Source: Nonomuraea solani (GTDB lineage Bacteria; Actinomycetota; Actinomycetes; Streptosporangiales; Streptosporangiaceae). Taken from it: a stretch of DNA of 64,000 bases. Position numbers and translations under genes: made by a program. The stretch spans positions 1,232,977 through 1,296,976 of the forward strand of contig NZ_FNVT01000001.1 in the NCBI RefSeq assembly GCF_900108335.1. Direction: 5' to 3'. Each line of letters begins with the position of its first letter. Position 1 is the stretch's first letter. The notes under the pieces were generated by a model that worked only from the letters and a program-made list of their open reading frames with translations, did not search any database and was not told the origin of the DNA. Of the stretch, positions 18,511 through 25,957 are shown piece by piece.

Positions 18511-19514
18511 CCAAGGTCAGCGCGGCGCGCCTGACGCGGGCCCGCGCCGAGTCGGGGGCGACGGCGCTGCTGTTCATCACCGACCGCTGCCCCGTCGGCT
18601 GCGGCCACTGCTCGGTCGACTCCCGGGCGGACAGCCCCAAGATCACCGACTTCGCGCTGTTCGAGCAGATCGTCGACGCGATCGCCGCCTCCAGCCTGCC
18701 GCTCATCGGCATCTCCGGCGGCGAGCCGTTCGTCGAACGGCGCGGGCTGCCGCTGGCCGTCGATCGGCTGGCCGACGCGGGCAAGGAGCTCGTCGTCTAC
18801 ACCAGCGGGTTCTGGGGACGGACCGGCGCCCCGCCGCCCGAGTGGGCCAAGCGGGTGCTCCGCCGGTGTTCCACGGTCGTCCTCAGCACCGACTCCTTCC
18901 ACGCCTCGCAGATCGCCTCCGAGCGGTACGTCGCCGCCGCCCGCGCCATCGCCGAAGCCGGCACCCACATCGTGGTCCAGGTCATGGACATGGACGGCAT
19001 GCCGGACCAGGCCGCGGCCCTGCTGGAGCAGGCGCTGGGGGCGGACTGGAACGAGCACGCCGAACTGTCGCTCACCTGGCCGGTCCGGCAGGGCCGCGGG
19101 GAGACCCTGTTCGTCGCGGGCCCGCACCGGCGCGGCAAGGAGTACGGCACCTGCCACGCGGCCGCGGTACCGGTCGTCCGCTACGACGGCGTCGTCTCGG
19201 CCTGCTGCAACGAGGGCGTCGTCATGGGCCGCGGGCCGGGCGCCATCCGGCGGCGCTGCCGTACGGGCGAGGAGGTGGGCGCCGCGCTCGACGGATACAC
19301 CAGGCACGCCTTCTTCCACGCCCTGCGCGCGCCCGGATTCGGCGCCCTCATGATGCTGCCCCAGTTCGCCGACCTGGCCGAACAGCGGTTCGCGAGCATC
19401 TGCCACCTGTGCTGGGCCGTGACGGAGCGGCAGGGGGAGCTCGCCGTGGACGACCCGTTCTACCGCACCTTGTCACTGATCGGAAAGGAAAGCGCGCATG
19501 ACGACCCACAGTGA
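18507..19514 (+). CDS. Radical SAM/SPASM-like RiPP maturase 2 (locus A)
   Basis: 335 residues. C28-x3-C32-x2-C35 (DRCPVGCGHC) and SGGEPF mark the radical SAM core. The C-terminus repeats the pattern of its neighbour: GTCH, YDGVVSACCNEG and ICHLC, so the two genes look like diverged paralogues with auxiliary-cluster cysteines. Translation is coupled to the upstream gene by ATGA overlap, and its 3' end overlaps the start of the diiron protein gene by 17 bp. The two enzymes may act as a complex or sequentially on the same precursor. Substrate residue cannot be read. Confidence 0.85.
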   Translation: MTKVSAARLTRARAESGATALLFITDRCPVGCGHCSVDSRADSPKITDFALFEQIVDAIAASSLPLIGISGGEPFVERRGLPLAVDRLADAGKELVVYTSGFWGRTGAPPPEWAKRVLRRCSTVVLSTDSFHASQIASERYVAAARAIAEAGTHIVVQVMDMDGMPDQAAALLEQALGADWNEHAELSLTWPVRQGRGETLFVAGPHRRGKEYGTCHAAAVPVVRYDGVVSACCNEGVVMGRGPGAIRRRCRTGEEVGAALDGYTRHAFFHALRAPGFGALMMLPQFADLAEQRFASICHLCWAVTERQGELAVDDPFYRTLSLIGKESAHDDPQ

Positions 19515-20181
19515 GGAGCTCTGCCGCAAGATCGAGATGGTCATGCCGATCTACGCGGCCGCCACCCGCCGGATGATCACCTCGCCCGGCTTCCGGGACA
19601 TCTACCCCGAGTACCTGAGCACCTCCCACATGCTCGTGCGGGCCTCCGTACCGGTCATGCGGCGCGCGCTGGCGCGCTGCGTCGAGCTCGCCCGGCAGGA
19701 CGAGGTCGCCGACCGGCTCGGCGCCTACCTGCGCGAGCACATCCCCGAGGAGCTCGGCCACGACGAATGGGTACGCGACGACATGGCCGCCATCGGCGCC
19801 GACCCCGACGAGCCCTGGCGGCGGATGCCGCCTCCGTCGGTGGCCAGGGTCGTCGGCTCCCAGTACTACTGGATCGACCACTACCACCCGGTCACGCTGC
19901 TCGGCCACATCACGGTCCTCGAGGGCTATCCGCCCACCTTCCCGGTCATCGAGGACATGATCCGGCGCACCGGATATCCCCGCGCGGGCTTCCAGAACCT
20001 GCTCAAGCACGCCCGCCTCGACGTGCACCACCGCAAGGACCTGTTCGCCGCCATCGACGCGCTCCCGCTGCGACCGCACCACCGCGCGGCCATGAGCACC
20101 AGCGCCATGAACTCCGTCATCCTGTACGCCGACGTCATCGACGACCTGATGACCCGAGTGCCCGCCCGCGCGGCGGCGTGA
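19498..20181 (+). CDS. Haem-oxygenase-like diiron oxidase (HDO) family protein
   Basis: 227 residues, all-helical. Candidate iron ligands lie in the usual order for HDO/PqqC-TenA-like 'iron-containing redox enzymes': E85 and H88 (EELGHDEW), E142 (GHITVLEGYPP), H171 and D175/H178 (HARLDVHHRKD). Members use Fe2+ and O2 for oxidations such as desaturation, N-oxygenation or C-C cleavage. Embedded between two radical SAM enzymes and an exporter by overlapping genes, it is most likely a tailoring enzyme for the locus A peptide or for a modified residue released from it. RBS GGAAAGGAAAGCGC precedes the ATG. Confidence 0.75.
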   Translation: MTTHSEELCRKIEMVMPIYAAATRRMITSPGFRDIYPEYLSTSHMLVRASVPVMRRALARCVELARQDEVADRLGAYLREHIPEELGHDEWVRDDMAAIGADPDEPWRRMPPPSVARVVGSQYYWIDHYHPVTLLGHITVLEGYPPTFPVIEDMIRRTGYPRAGFQNLLKHARLDVHHRKDLFAAIDALPLRPHHRAAMSTSAMNSVILYADVIDDLMTRVPARAAA

Positions 20182-21425
20182 AGATCGGCATGGCCAGGCT
20201 CGGGATGCTCCAGCCCCTGAAGCACCGGCGGTTCCGGCTGCTGCTCACCGGGCAGGCCGTCTCCGCCGTCGGCAACTGGCTGGACCTGCTCGGCCTGGTG
20301 GTCCTCGTGGTCTACGGCTGGAACCTGGGCCCGGGGGCGATGGCGTCGGTCGTGGTGGTCTCGGCGCTGCCGTGGCTGGTGGTCGCGCCCGTGGCCGGCG
20401 TACTGGCCGACCGGCTGCCCACGCGAGCGGTGCTGGTCGGCTGCGACCTGGCCCGCGCGGCCGTCGTCCTCGGCTATCTGCTCGCCCCCGACCTGCCGGT
20501 GCTGCTGGTGCTCATCGCGGCGAAGAGCACGCTCAGCGCGCTGTTCGCGCCCGCCGAGCAGGCCGCGGTCAAGCGGGTGGTCCCGGAGGAGGACCTGCTG
20601 CAGGCGATCGCCGCGACCACGTTCGTGAACCAGTCCGCCAAGATCGCCGGGCCGGTGCTCGGCGGGGTGCTCGTCGGCGCGTACGGCCCGCAGGTGGTGT
20701 TCGTGTGCGACGCGGTCACCTTCGTCGTCTCCGCGCTCTTCCTGGCGCGGCTGCCCCTCGCCCGGCCCGCGGGCGGCGGGCGCCCGGAGCGGACCTCGTT
20801 CCTGACCGAGCTGACCGCCGGCCTGGTCCACATCAGGCGCAACGGCCTGCTCATGGCCGCCATCGGCGCGATGACCGCGACCACGTTCCTGATCTTCGTG
20901 TACGACGTGCTGTCGCCCCTGGCGCTGAAGGAACTCGGCGCCGCGCCCGGCCTGCTGGGCGTGGTCATGGCCGGGGTCGGGGCCGGGACGGTGGTGGGCG
21001 CGCTGCTGGTCGGCTGGGCCGGCGACGCCGTGCGGCCGCTCACGCTGATGGGGCTCGGGCAGGCCGGGATCGGCGTGGCGGTGGCCGCGCTGGGGCTCCT
21101 CCTGCTGACCGGGGTCCGCCCGTGGCCGGTGCTGCTGGTCGGCGTCGGGGCACTGACGGGGCTGTCGTCGGCCGGGTTCATGATCGCTTTTCCGTACGTG
21201 CTGCAGACCGCGACCCCTGAGGAGCTCATCGGCCGCGTGTCCGCCACCGCCAACGCCGGCCCCACGGCCGTGCAACTGGTGGCGCCGCCCTTGGGCGCGC
21301 TGCTGGCCGCGTACCTCGGTGTGGGTCCCGTGTTCACCGCCGCCGGGATCGCGCTGGCGCTGCTGGGCCTCGGCCTCATGGCCGTGCGCGCCCCCTCCTG
21401 GACCAGCCAGGAGCAAAAGACGTGA
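20178..21425 (+). CDS. MFS exporter (EntS/MFS_3-like)
   Basis: 415 residues from a GTG overlapping the preceding stop (GTGA). About 12 transmembrane helices are visible. Motif A-like sequence (AGVLADRLPTRAVLVGCD) follows helix 2, and NQSAKIAGPVLGGVL matches the MFS_3 exporters of small secreted metabolites. Co-translation with the maturases indicates that it exports the mature product or protects the host. The proton-coupled mechanism is inferred from family. Confidence 0.85.
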   Translation: MKIGMARLGMLQPLKHRRFRLLLTGQAVSAVGNWLDLLGLVVLVVYGWNLGPGAMASVVVVSALPWLVVAPVAGVLADRLPTRAVLVGCDLARAAVVLGYLLAPDLPVLLVLIAAKSTLSALFAPAEQAAVKRVVPEEDLLQAIAATTFVNQSAKIAGPVLGGVLVGAYGPQVVFVCDAVTFVVSALFLARLPLARPAGGGRPERTSFLTELTAGLVHIRRNGLLMAAIGAMTATTFLIFVYDVLSPLALKELGAAPGLLGVVMAGVGAGTVVGALLVGWAGDAVRPLTLMGLGQAGIGVAVAALGLLLLTGVRPWPVLLVGVGALTGLSSAGFMIAFPYVLQTATPEELIGRVSATANAGPTAVQLVAPPLGALLAAYLGVGPVFTAAGIALALLGLGLMAVRAPSWTSQEQKT

Positions 21426-21426
21426 A

Positions 21427-21482
21427 CGCGGCTCGGGGTGTCCATCACCCGGGCCGCGTCACACCCGCCGTCTCATCGGCGG
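21427..21482 (+). promoter_or_regulatory. Two consecutive hairpins between exporter and precursor genes
   Basis: Hairpin 1 has arms CGCGGCTCGGGGTG and CACCCGGGCCGCG (one bulge) around TCCAT. Hairpin 2 is CCGCCG-TCTCAT-CGGCGG. They occupy the 90-bp gap before the precursor's Shine-Dalgarno. They could terminate or stall readthrough or protect a processed precursor mRNA. No promoter consensus is clear. Confidence 0.5.
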
Positions 21483-21515
21483 AACCTCTGGTAACGCAGA
21501 AAGAAAGGAACGGAA

Positions 21516-21725
21516 ATGGGACAGTACGACGCTCTGTCGGCGCTCCAGGACGCCGGGGTCTCCCTGGCCGGTGTCCCCGAGGAGCAGCAGGCCGTCTTCG
21601 CCTCGCTCACCCGTGACGAGGTCTCGGTCCTCACCTCGGTGAAGGGCCGCCTGGACGGCGCCACCGAGGTGGCGGCGCACGTCCTCGAGGAAGAGGGCAG
21701 GCACGTCGGGATCATCATCCACTGA
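21516..21725 (+). CDS. Putative RiPP precursor peptide (locus A)
   Basis: 69 residues, start supported by AAAGGAACGGAA. Residues 1-50 are an acidic, amphipathic leader-like sequence (DALSALQDAGVSLAGV, LTRDEVSVLTSVKGRLDG). The C-terminal ~19 residues (EVAAHVLEEEGRHVGIIIH) differ in character: three His, an EEEGR stretch and a hydrophobic GIIIH end. There is no Cys, Trp or core Tyr, so lanthionine, sactionine or Tyr/Trp crosslinks are excluded; Val/Ile/His or Arg positions are the likely radical targets. Position between exporter and protease, small size and flanking hairpins support a precursor role. I do not recognise the family. Confidence 0.7.
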   Translation: MGQYDALSALQDAGVSLAGVPEEQQAVFASLTRDEVSVLTSVKGRLDGATEVAAHVLEEEGRHVGIIIH

Positions 21726-21736
21726 TTCTGAGCCGG

Positions 21737-21762
21737 CCGGGCCGCGCCACTGCGCGGTCCGG
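21737..21762 (+). terminator. Hairpin between precursor and protease genes (locus A)
   Basis: CCGGGCCGCGC and GCGCGGTCCGG, 11-bp stem with one G-U pair and a 4-nt loop, 11 bp after the precursor stop. No U-tract follows, so it may be a partial terminator or an mRNA-stabilising 3' end that raises precursor over protease levels. Confidence 0.5.
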
Positions 21763-21784
21763 TCACCCGATTCATGGAGGGCCG

Positions 21785-22561
21785 ATGACGTCCTGGCACG
21801 TTGATCCCGCCGGGTTGGAGGTGCCCTCCGACTGGCCGAGGGACGCCTTCGCGGAGTGGGCCTACGGGGGTGCGACCGGCGCCGGGGTACGGGTCTGCGT
21901 CGTGGACAGCGGGATCGACGGCGGCCACGCGGACGTGGGCCCGGTGACCGCCACCTACGCCATGGTGGGCGGCCGGGCCGTACCCGACGAGCAGGGCGAC
22001 CGTTCCGGGCACGGCACCGCCTGCGCCAGCGTCATCAGGCGGCTCGCCCCCGACTGCGAGCTGGTCGGCATGCGGGTGCTCGGCAGGCTTCACGGGCGGG
22101 CGGAGGTGCTGGTCGAGGGGCTGCGCTGGGCCGTCGGCCAGGGGTTCGACGTGATCAACCTCAGCCTCTCCACCACCCGGCGGGACTTCGTACCGGCGCT
22201 GCGCGAGCTGGCCGACGAGGCGTACGCCGGGAACACGCTGATCGTCGCCGCCGCCCACAACCTGCCCGTCGAGAGCTATCCGTGGCGGTTCTCCTCGGTG
22301 GTGTCCGTCGGCAGCCACCACGAGCCCGAGCCGGACCTCATCCTGTACAACCCCAGCCCGCCGGTGGAGTTCTTCGCCCGCGGCGTGAACGTGCCGGTGG
22401 CGACGCCGGGCGGCGGGCGGCGGCGCCGCAGCGGCAACAGCTTCGCCACTCCGCACGTGGCGGCGCGCTGTGCCCTCATTCGCGGCAAACATCCCGGGCT
22501 GACGCCGTTCCAGGTCAAGACCGCGCTCTACCTGTCGTCGTCGAACGTCATGAGCCACTGA
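21785..22561 (+). CDS. Cytosolic S8 subtilisin-like protease, likely leader peptidase (locus A)
   Basis: 258 residues, start preceded by ATGGAGGGCC. The catalytic triad is D41 (VCVVDSGIDGGH), H76 (RSGHGTACASV) and S219 (SGNSFATPHVAA), with the oxyanion-hole Asn in AAAHN near 160. There is no signal peptide and no propeptide, and the protein is shorter than secreted subtilisins (~275 plus a prodomain). That fits a cytosolic protease dedicated to removing the leader of the adjacent precursor. GNS replaces the usual GTS around the nucleophile, a minor variant. Confidence 0.85.
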   Translation: MTSWHVDPAGLEVPSDWPRDAFAEWAYGGATGAGVRVCVVDSGIDGGHADVGPVTATYAMVGGRAVPDEQGDRSGHGTACASVIRRLAPDCELVGMRVLGRLHGRAEVLVEGLRWAVGQGFDVINLSLSTTRRDFVPALRELADEAYAGNTLIVAAAHNLPVESYPWRFSSVVSVGSHHEPEPDLILYNPSPPVEFFARGVNVPVATPGGGRRRRSGNSFATPHVAARCALIRGKHPGLTPFQVKTALYLSSSNVMSH

Positions 22562-22568
22562 GCCTCCC

Positions 22569-23000
22569 TCACTCCCGTCCCGCGACCAGGTGCACGGGCC
22601 GCGCCCGCAGCGTCACCCAGGCCGGCACGAGCGTGGCGCCCAGGCCGAGCACCTGCGCCCGGGTCAGCCCGAGCAGCCGCAGCAGCGCGAACGTGGCGGT
22701 GACCAGGGTGTTGACGATGGAGAGCGCGGTGTAGGCGACGCACATGGCGACCAGCAGGGAGGCGAACGCCACGGAGAAGGAGTCGGTCGTCTCCAGGCCG
22801 CGGGCCCACTCGGCGCGGGTGACGGCGCGTACGCCCGGATGGCCGACCGGCGCCGTGGCGTAGACGACGTCCAGCAGCCGGTCGGCGGAAGGGGCGGCGA
22901 CCAGGTCACGGGGGAGCAGCACGCCGGCCGCGCTCAGACCGGTGACCATCAGCAGATCGACGGTCCAGGGGGGTCGGGAGGGCCGGCACGCGATCATCGT
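22569..23000 (-). pseudogene. FtsX-type ABC transporter permease remnant
   Basis: The minus strand encodes the end of a FtsX/MacB permease: a helix with the signature CVAYTALSIVNTLVTATFA, then LLRLLGLTRAQVLGL and a last segment ending RARPVHLVAG. The linker and helix that normally lie between the Ala-Thr helix and the final segment are missing or shortened, and the N-terminal several hundred residues are absent. It is the 3' stump of a larger gene with internal deletion. It marks the downstream edge of RiPP locus A. Confidence 0.5.
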
Positions 23001-23048
23001 ACGGGGTTCATATAAGTGGCAAGCGGGGAAGATGATTACTGACACTGA

Positions 23049-23062
23049 GGTACTTAGGTACC
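23049..23062. promoter_or_regulatory. Possible antitoxin autoregulation site
   Basis: GGTAC-TTA-GGTACC: two GGTAC copies 8 bp apart, the second part of a GGTACC palindrome, ~25 bp before the likely antitoxin start. RHH antitoxins usually repress their own operon through short repeats like this. Confidence 0.35.
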
Positions 23063-23086
23063 ATGGCGTTAGAGAGGGTGTGGGTC

Positions 23087-23365
23087 ATGACTGCTGCCGT
23101 GAAGCGCCAGGCGCCTTTGAAGATCGACCCGGCGACCGATGAGCTGATCTCACAAGCCGCACATTTTCTCGGCATGACCAAGAAGGACTTCGTGTCCGAG
23201 GCTGTCAGGGCCTATCTGGAGCAGCGCCGTGAAGAGGTTCGCAAGGGCATGATCGAGTCCATGAAGGTGCTGGACGGCTCGCTCACCTCAAGCGTCGCCG
23301 CGCTCACCGGTCTGTCGCCTCAGAAGATCGAGGAACTCGGCGGCGTCGGCGATTGGGAGAACTGA
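23087..23365 (+). CDS. Ribbon-helix-helix antitoxin-like protein
   Basis: 92 residues from ATG 23087 (an ATG at 23063 would add eight residues). Residues 8-45 fit an RHH/CopG-type DNA-binding fold: a basic strand (RQAPLKIDPATDELI) and helices AAHFLGMTKKDFVSEAVRAYL. The C-terminal half (residues ~50-92, VRKGMIESMKVLDGS...) is the probable toxin-binding tail. The next gene starts 5 bp downstream, the classic arrangement of a type II toxin-antitoxin operon. Confidence 0.7.
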   Translation: MTAAVKRQAPLKIDPATDELISQAAHFLGMTKKDFVSEAVRAYLEQRREEVRKGMIESMKVLDGSLTSSVAALTGLSPQKIEELGGVGDWEN

Positions 23366-23370
23366 CCCTC

Positions 23371-24138
23371 GTGCCGGTTCGCCCCACTCTTCGCTGTCTG
23401 CGCGACGACCTGTGCCTGCCCATTCCCACGGCCAAGACTCCGCTCGACCAGGTCGACCACCCGCTGCTGAGGAAGGCGGGCGAGCAATTCGCCGCCGCTG
23501 ACACTCCGCACGAGCGGATACGTGCCATCGATGACATCGTCCTCTTCAAGGCAAAAGTCGGTCGCTGGCGAGGAGCGGTGCTGACCGGCGAACCCGACGC
23601 CGAGGTTCGGGACTGGCTCGTGGCGGCGGGAACGCGCGAGGACGGGTCCGGCGACGACTTCTATGCCGCCCTGCACGCACAGACTCGTACGGCCAGGCAG
23701 CGATACAACGCCGAGCACGACAAGCCGCTGATCACCGACACCTACTCAGGGCATCTTCTGCCCGGCCGAGACGACTTCGATCGTTACCTCCTGGAAGCCG
23801 GAACTCGGCTCGCGCTGCGCCTCAATGCCGAGTTGCAGGACCTTGTTCGCGGCTCATTGCGCGACGGTCACGAGCATGCCGCCGACTTTTCCGAGTTCCG
23901 TCTCGGGGTCGTCGTTCGCGCTGATGACGGTCACGAGACCTACGTTGCCATTCGCATCACCGGGTCAGTTCCGGCGAACCTCACCGCGATGATCCTCTCT
24001 CGCGTTCCCGGCTGTGCGCTCGACGCCTGGTTTCCCGAATACACCCTGCCAGAGCGGGACCTGCTTCCCGCCGAGCAGGTCTGGTCCAATCTGATGGACC
24101 CCAAGGCGGCGTCGCGCCTTCTCGACGACATGCCCTGA
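23371..24138 (+). CDS. Uncharacterised protein paired with the RHH antitoxin (candidate toxin)
   Basis: 255 residues from GTG 23371; a TTG at 23353 overlapping the antitoxin is an alternative. No family is recognised. The protein is soluble and mixed alpha/beta, with a His/Asp/Glu-containing middle (TDTYSGHLLPGRDDFDRYLLE) and a C-terminal segment rich in hydrophobic strands (GVVVRADDGHETYVAIRITG). It is larger than most type II toxins (~90-150 residues). Lower GC and many CGT/GAT codons than the neighbouring biosynthetic genes suggest separate origin. Toxin activity is inferred only from pairing with the RHH gene. Confidence 0.55.
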   Translation: MPVRPTLRCLRDDLCLPIPTAKTPLDQVDHPLLRKAGEQFAAADTPHERIRAIDDIVLFKAKVGRWRGAVLTGEPDAEVRDWLVAAGTREDGSGDDFYAALHAQTRTARQRYNAEHDKPLITDTYSGHLLPGRDDFDRYLLEAGTRLALRLNAELQDLVRGSLRDGHEHAADFSEFRLGVVVRADDGHETYVAIRITGSVPANLTAMILSRVPGCALDAWFPEYTLPERDLLPAEQVWSNLMDPKAASRLLDDMP

Positions 24139-24217
24139 CCGCGGCTCTGGCCTAGGCCGCCCATAAGCCCGTAATGCGCGCCCGCGTCGGTGGCGCTTCA
24201 TTGAGCATCGTCCGCCT

Positions 24218-24235
24218 ATGCCCAGGGGCATTTTT
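24218..24235 (+). terminator. Rho-independent terminator after the toxin-like gene
   Basis: Stem ATGCC-CAGG-GGCAT followed directly by TTTTT, ~80 bp beyond the stop. Short stem, but a rare T-run for this GC-rich DNA. Confidence 0.6.
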
Positions 24236-24274
24236 GCCTTGGCCGTATCTCATATTGGGTCTGGCTGCAACCCG

Positions 24275-24304
24275 TTGACCGTGGTGTGAACGCCATGTAT
24301 ACAT
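24275..24304 (+). promoter_or_regulatory. Promoter with overlapping GntR operator for the transport operon
   Basis: -35 TTGACC (24275-24280), 17-bp spacer, -10 TATACA (24298-24303). The -10 box lies inside a perfect 10-bp palindrome ATGTATACAT (24295-24304). The same GTATAC core occurs twice in the intergenic region of the GntR gene at ~30.97 kb. A repressor bound here would block RNA polymerase directly, so control by that GntR protein is likely. Confidence 0.65.
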
Positions 24305-24370
24305 ACGCAATACCTGATGGATCCCCAACTCAAACGACTCAGTGCCAGGCCCTGACGAGGTGGAGATGTC

Positions 24371-25957
24371 ATGGCAGTGATCAGCAGGCGAGGGTTTCTC
24401 GCCGGAAGCGTAGCCACGCTGGGCGCCCTGACGGCCTGCGGCAGCCCAGCGACCTTGCCCGTATCGATGCAGGCCATCCGCCCCGGCGACGGCGGCCCCA
24501 ACCGCGGTGGGGTCCTGTACTTCGGGCTCTCCACCGACCCGGCCAACCTCGACCCCCACCTCAGCAGCGGCAGCGCCTCCGACTACCTGCGGCAGCTCGC
24601 CTACAACGGGCTGGTCCAGTACGACGGAGCCGGCGAGATCGTCGGTGACCTCGCGGCCGAGTTCGGCTGGGCCGACGAGCTGACCTACGAGGTCGAGCTG
24701 CACTCGGGGGTCGGGTTCCACGACGGGTCCACGATGACGGCCGACGACGTCGTCTTCTCGTTCCGCCGCATGATGGACAAGGCGACCGCGGCCGCGTCGG
24801 CGCCGCTGCTCGACCAGGTGGCCTCCGTCGAGGCGACCGGCGCCACCACCGTGGTGTTCAGGCTCAAGCAGCCCGACGTGGCCTTCCCGTTCGCCCTGGC
24901 GGCGCCCACCACCAACATCGTCTCCAGGAAGTGGATCGAGTCGGGGGCCAACACCAAGACGCAGGTCATGGGCACCGGCCCGTTCCGGTTCGTGGAGCGC
25001 ATCCCAGGGGTGAGCACCACCTACGTCCGGTTCGAGAACTACTTCGACTCCGGCCTCCCGTACCTCAACGGGATCGTCTTCCAGCCGATGGGCGACGACT
25101 ACGCCCGCGTGACGGCGCTGCGCACGGCGACCGTGGACATGATCGACTACGTTCCCGCCACCCACGTCGGCGTCATCTCCGAGAATCCGCGGCTGCGGTT
25201 CGTCTCGGACAAGACGTTCGGGTTCGGGTTCGTCGGCTTCGTGAACAGCCGCCGCCCCTTCGACGACGTACGCGTCCGCAGGGCCATCGCGATGTCCATC
25301 AACAGGCAGTCGGTTCTGGACACCGCGCTGCTCGGGCACGGCGCGCCGATGGACGGCGCCCTGATGTCGGAGACCTTCGCCCCGTACGCGGCCCAGCTCG
25401 CCGGCTCCATGCCCTACGACCCGGAACAGGCCCGGTTCCTGCTCAAACAGGCCGGGCAGGAGGGCCTGACGCTGCCGGTGGTGACGACCAGTTCGTACTC
25501 GGTCATCGCCAGGCCCGCGCAGGCGATGCTGCCCGGCCTGCGCGACGCCGGACTGAACGTGAACCTGACCCAGCAGGAGTGGCTGACCTTCCGCTCCAGC
25601 GTGTCGGCCAAGGCGTTCCCCGTCCACTCCTGGGGGACGGCGCCGAAGTTCGGCGATCCCGCCTCGCTCGGCGACTTCATCAGCAGCACCGGAACTTTCG
25701 CGAAATATCTGGACTTCGCCGACGACAAGATCGACGAGCTGCTGGCCCGCGCACGCAGGACCTCCGACCAGAGCCTGCGCGACGAAATCTACCTCGACGT
25801 CGAGAAACGGGCCCTGGAGCTGGTCCCGATGACCTACACCATCCGCCGCGAACAGGGCGAAGCCCACTACCACCACGTCAAAGGCTACGAGCATCCCCCG
25901 AAGGGCGCCTGGACGGCCACGGCCCTGCGCCGGACCTGGATGGAGAAGACGGCGTGA
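24371..25957 (+). CDS. ABC transporter family 5 substrate-binding lipoprotein
   Basis: 528 residues. The N-terminus has a twin-arginine-like SRRGFLAG and a lipobox LTAC (Cys at ~23), so it is an exported lipoprotein, possibly via Tat. The family 5 fold (DppA/OppA/NikA) is shown by YLRQLAYNGLVQYD, GVGFHDGSTMTADDVVFSFRR and the C-terminal MTYTIRREQGE. Such proteins bind peptides, nickel chelates or other small amide compounds. It is first in an operon with two permeases, a creatininase-like protein and a double ATPase, coupled by GTGA overlap. Confidence 0.9.
   Translation: MAVISRRGFLAGSVATLGALTACGSPATLPVSMQAIRPGDGGPNRGGVLYFGLSTDPANLDPHLSSGSASDYLRQLAYNGLVQYDGAGEIVGDLAAEFGWADELTYEVELHSGVGFHDGSTMTADDVVFSFRRMMDKATAAASAPLLDQVASVEATGATTVVFRLKQPDVAFPFALAAPTTNIVSRKWIESGANTKTQVMGTGPFRFVERIPGVSTTYVRFENYFDSGLPYLNGIVFQPMGDDYARVTALRTATVDMIDYVPATHVGVISENPRLRFVSDKTFGFGFVGFVNSRRPFDDVRVRRAIAMSINRQSVLDTALLGHGAPMDGALMSETFAPYAAQLAGSMPYDPEQARFLLKQAGQEGLTLPVVTTSSYSVIARPAQAMLPGLRDAGLNVNLTQQEWLTFRSSVSAKAFPVHSWGTAPKFGDPASLGDFISSTGTFAKYLDFADDKIDELLARARRTSDQSLRDEIYLDVEKRALELVPMTYTIRREQGEAHYHHVKGYEHPPKGAWTATALRRTWMEKTA

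Noticed and set aside
17428..19514. Sactipeptide or ranthipeptide maturases
   Set aside because: Those need Cys in the substrate; the locus A precursor has none.
21516..21725. Mycofactocin- or PQQ-type precursor
   Set aside because: No C-terminal VY or Glu-x3-Tyr pattern, and no Tyr in the putative core.
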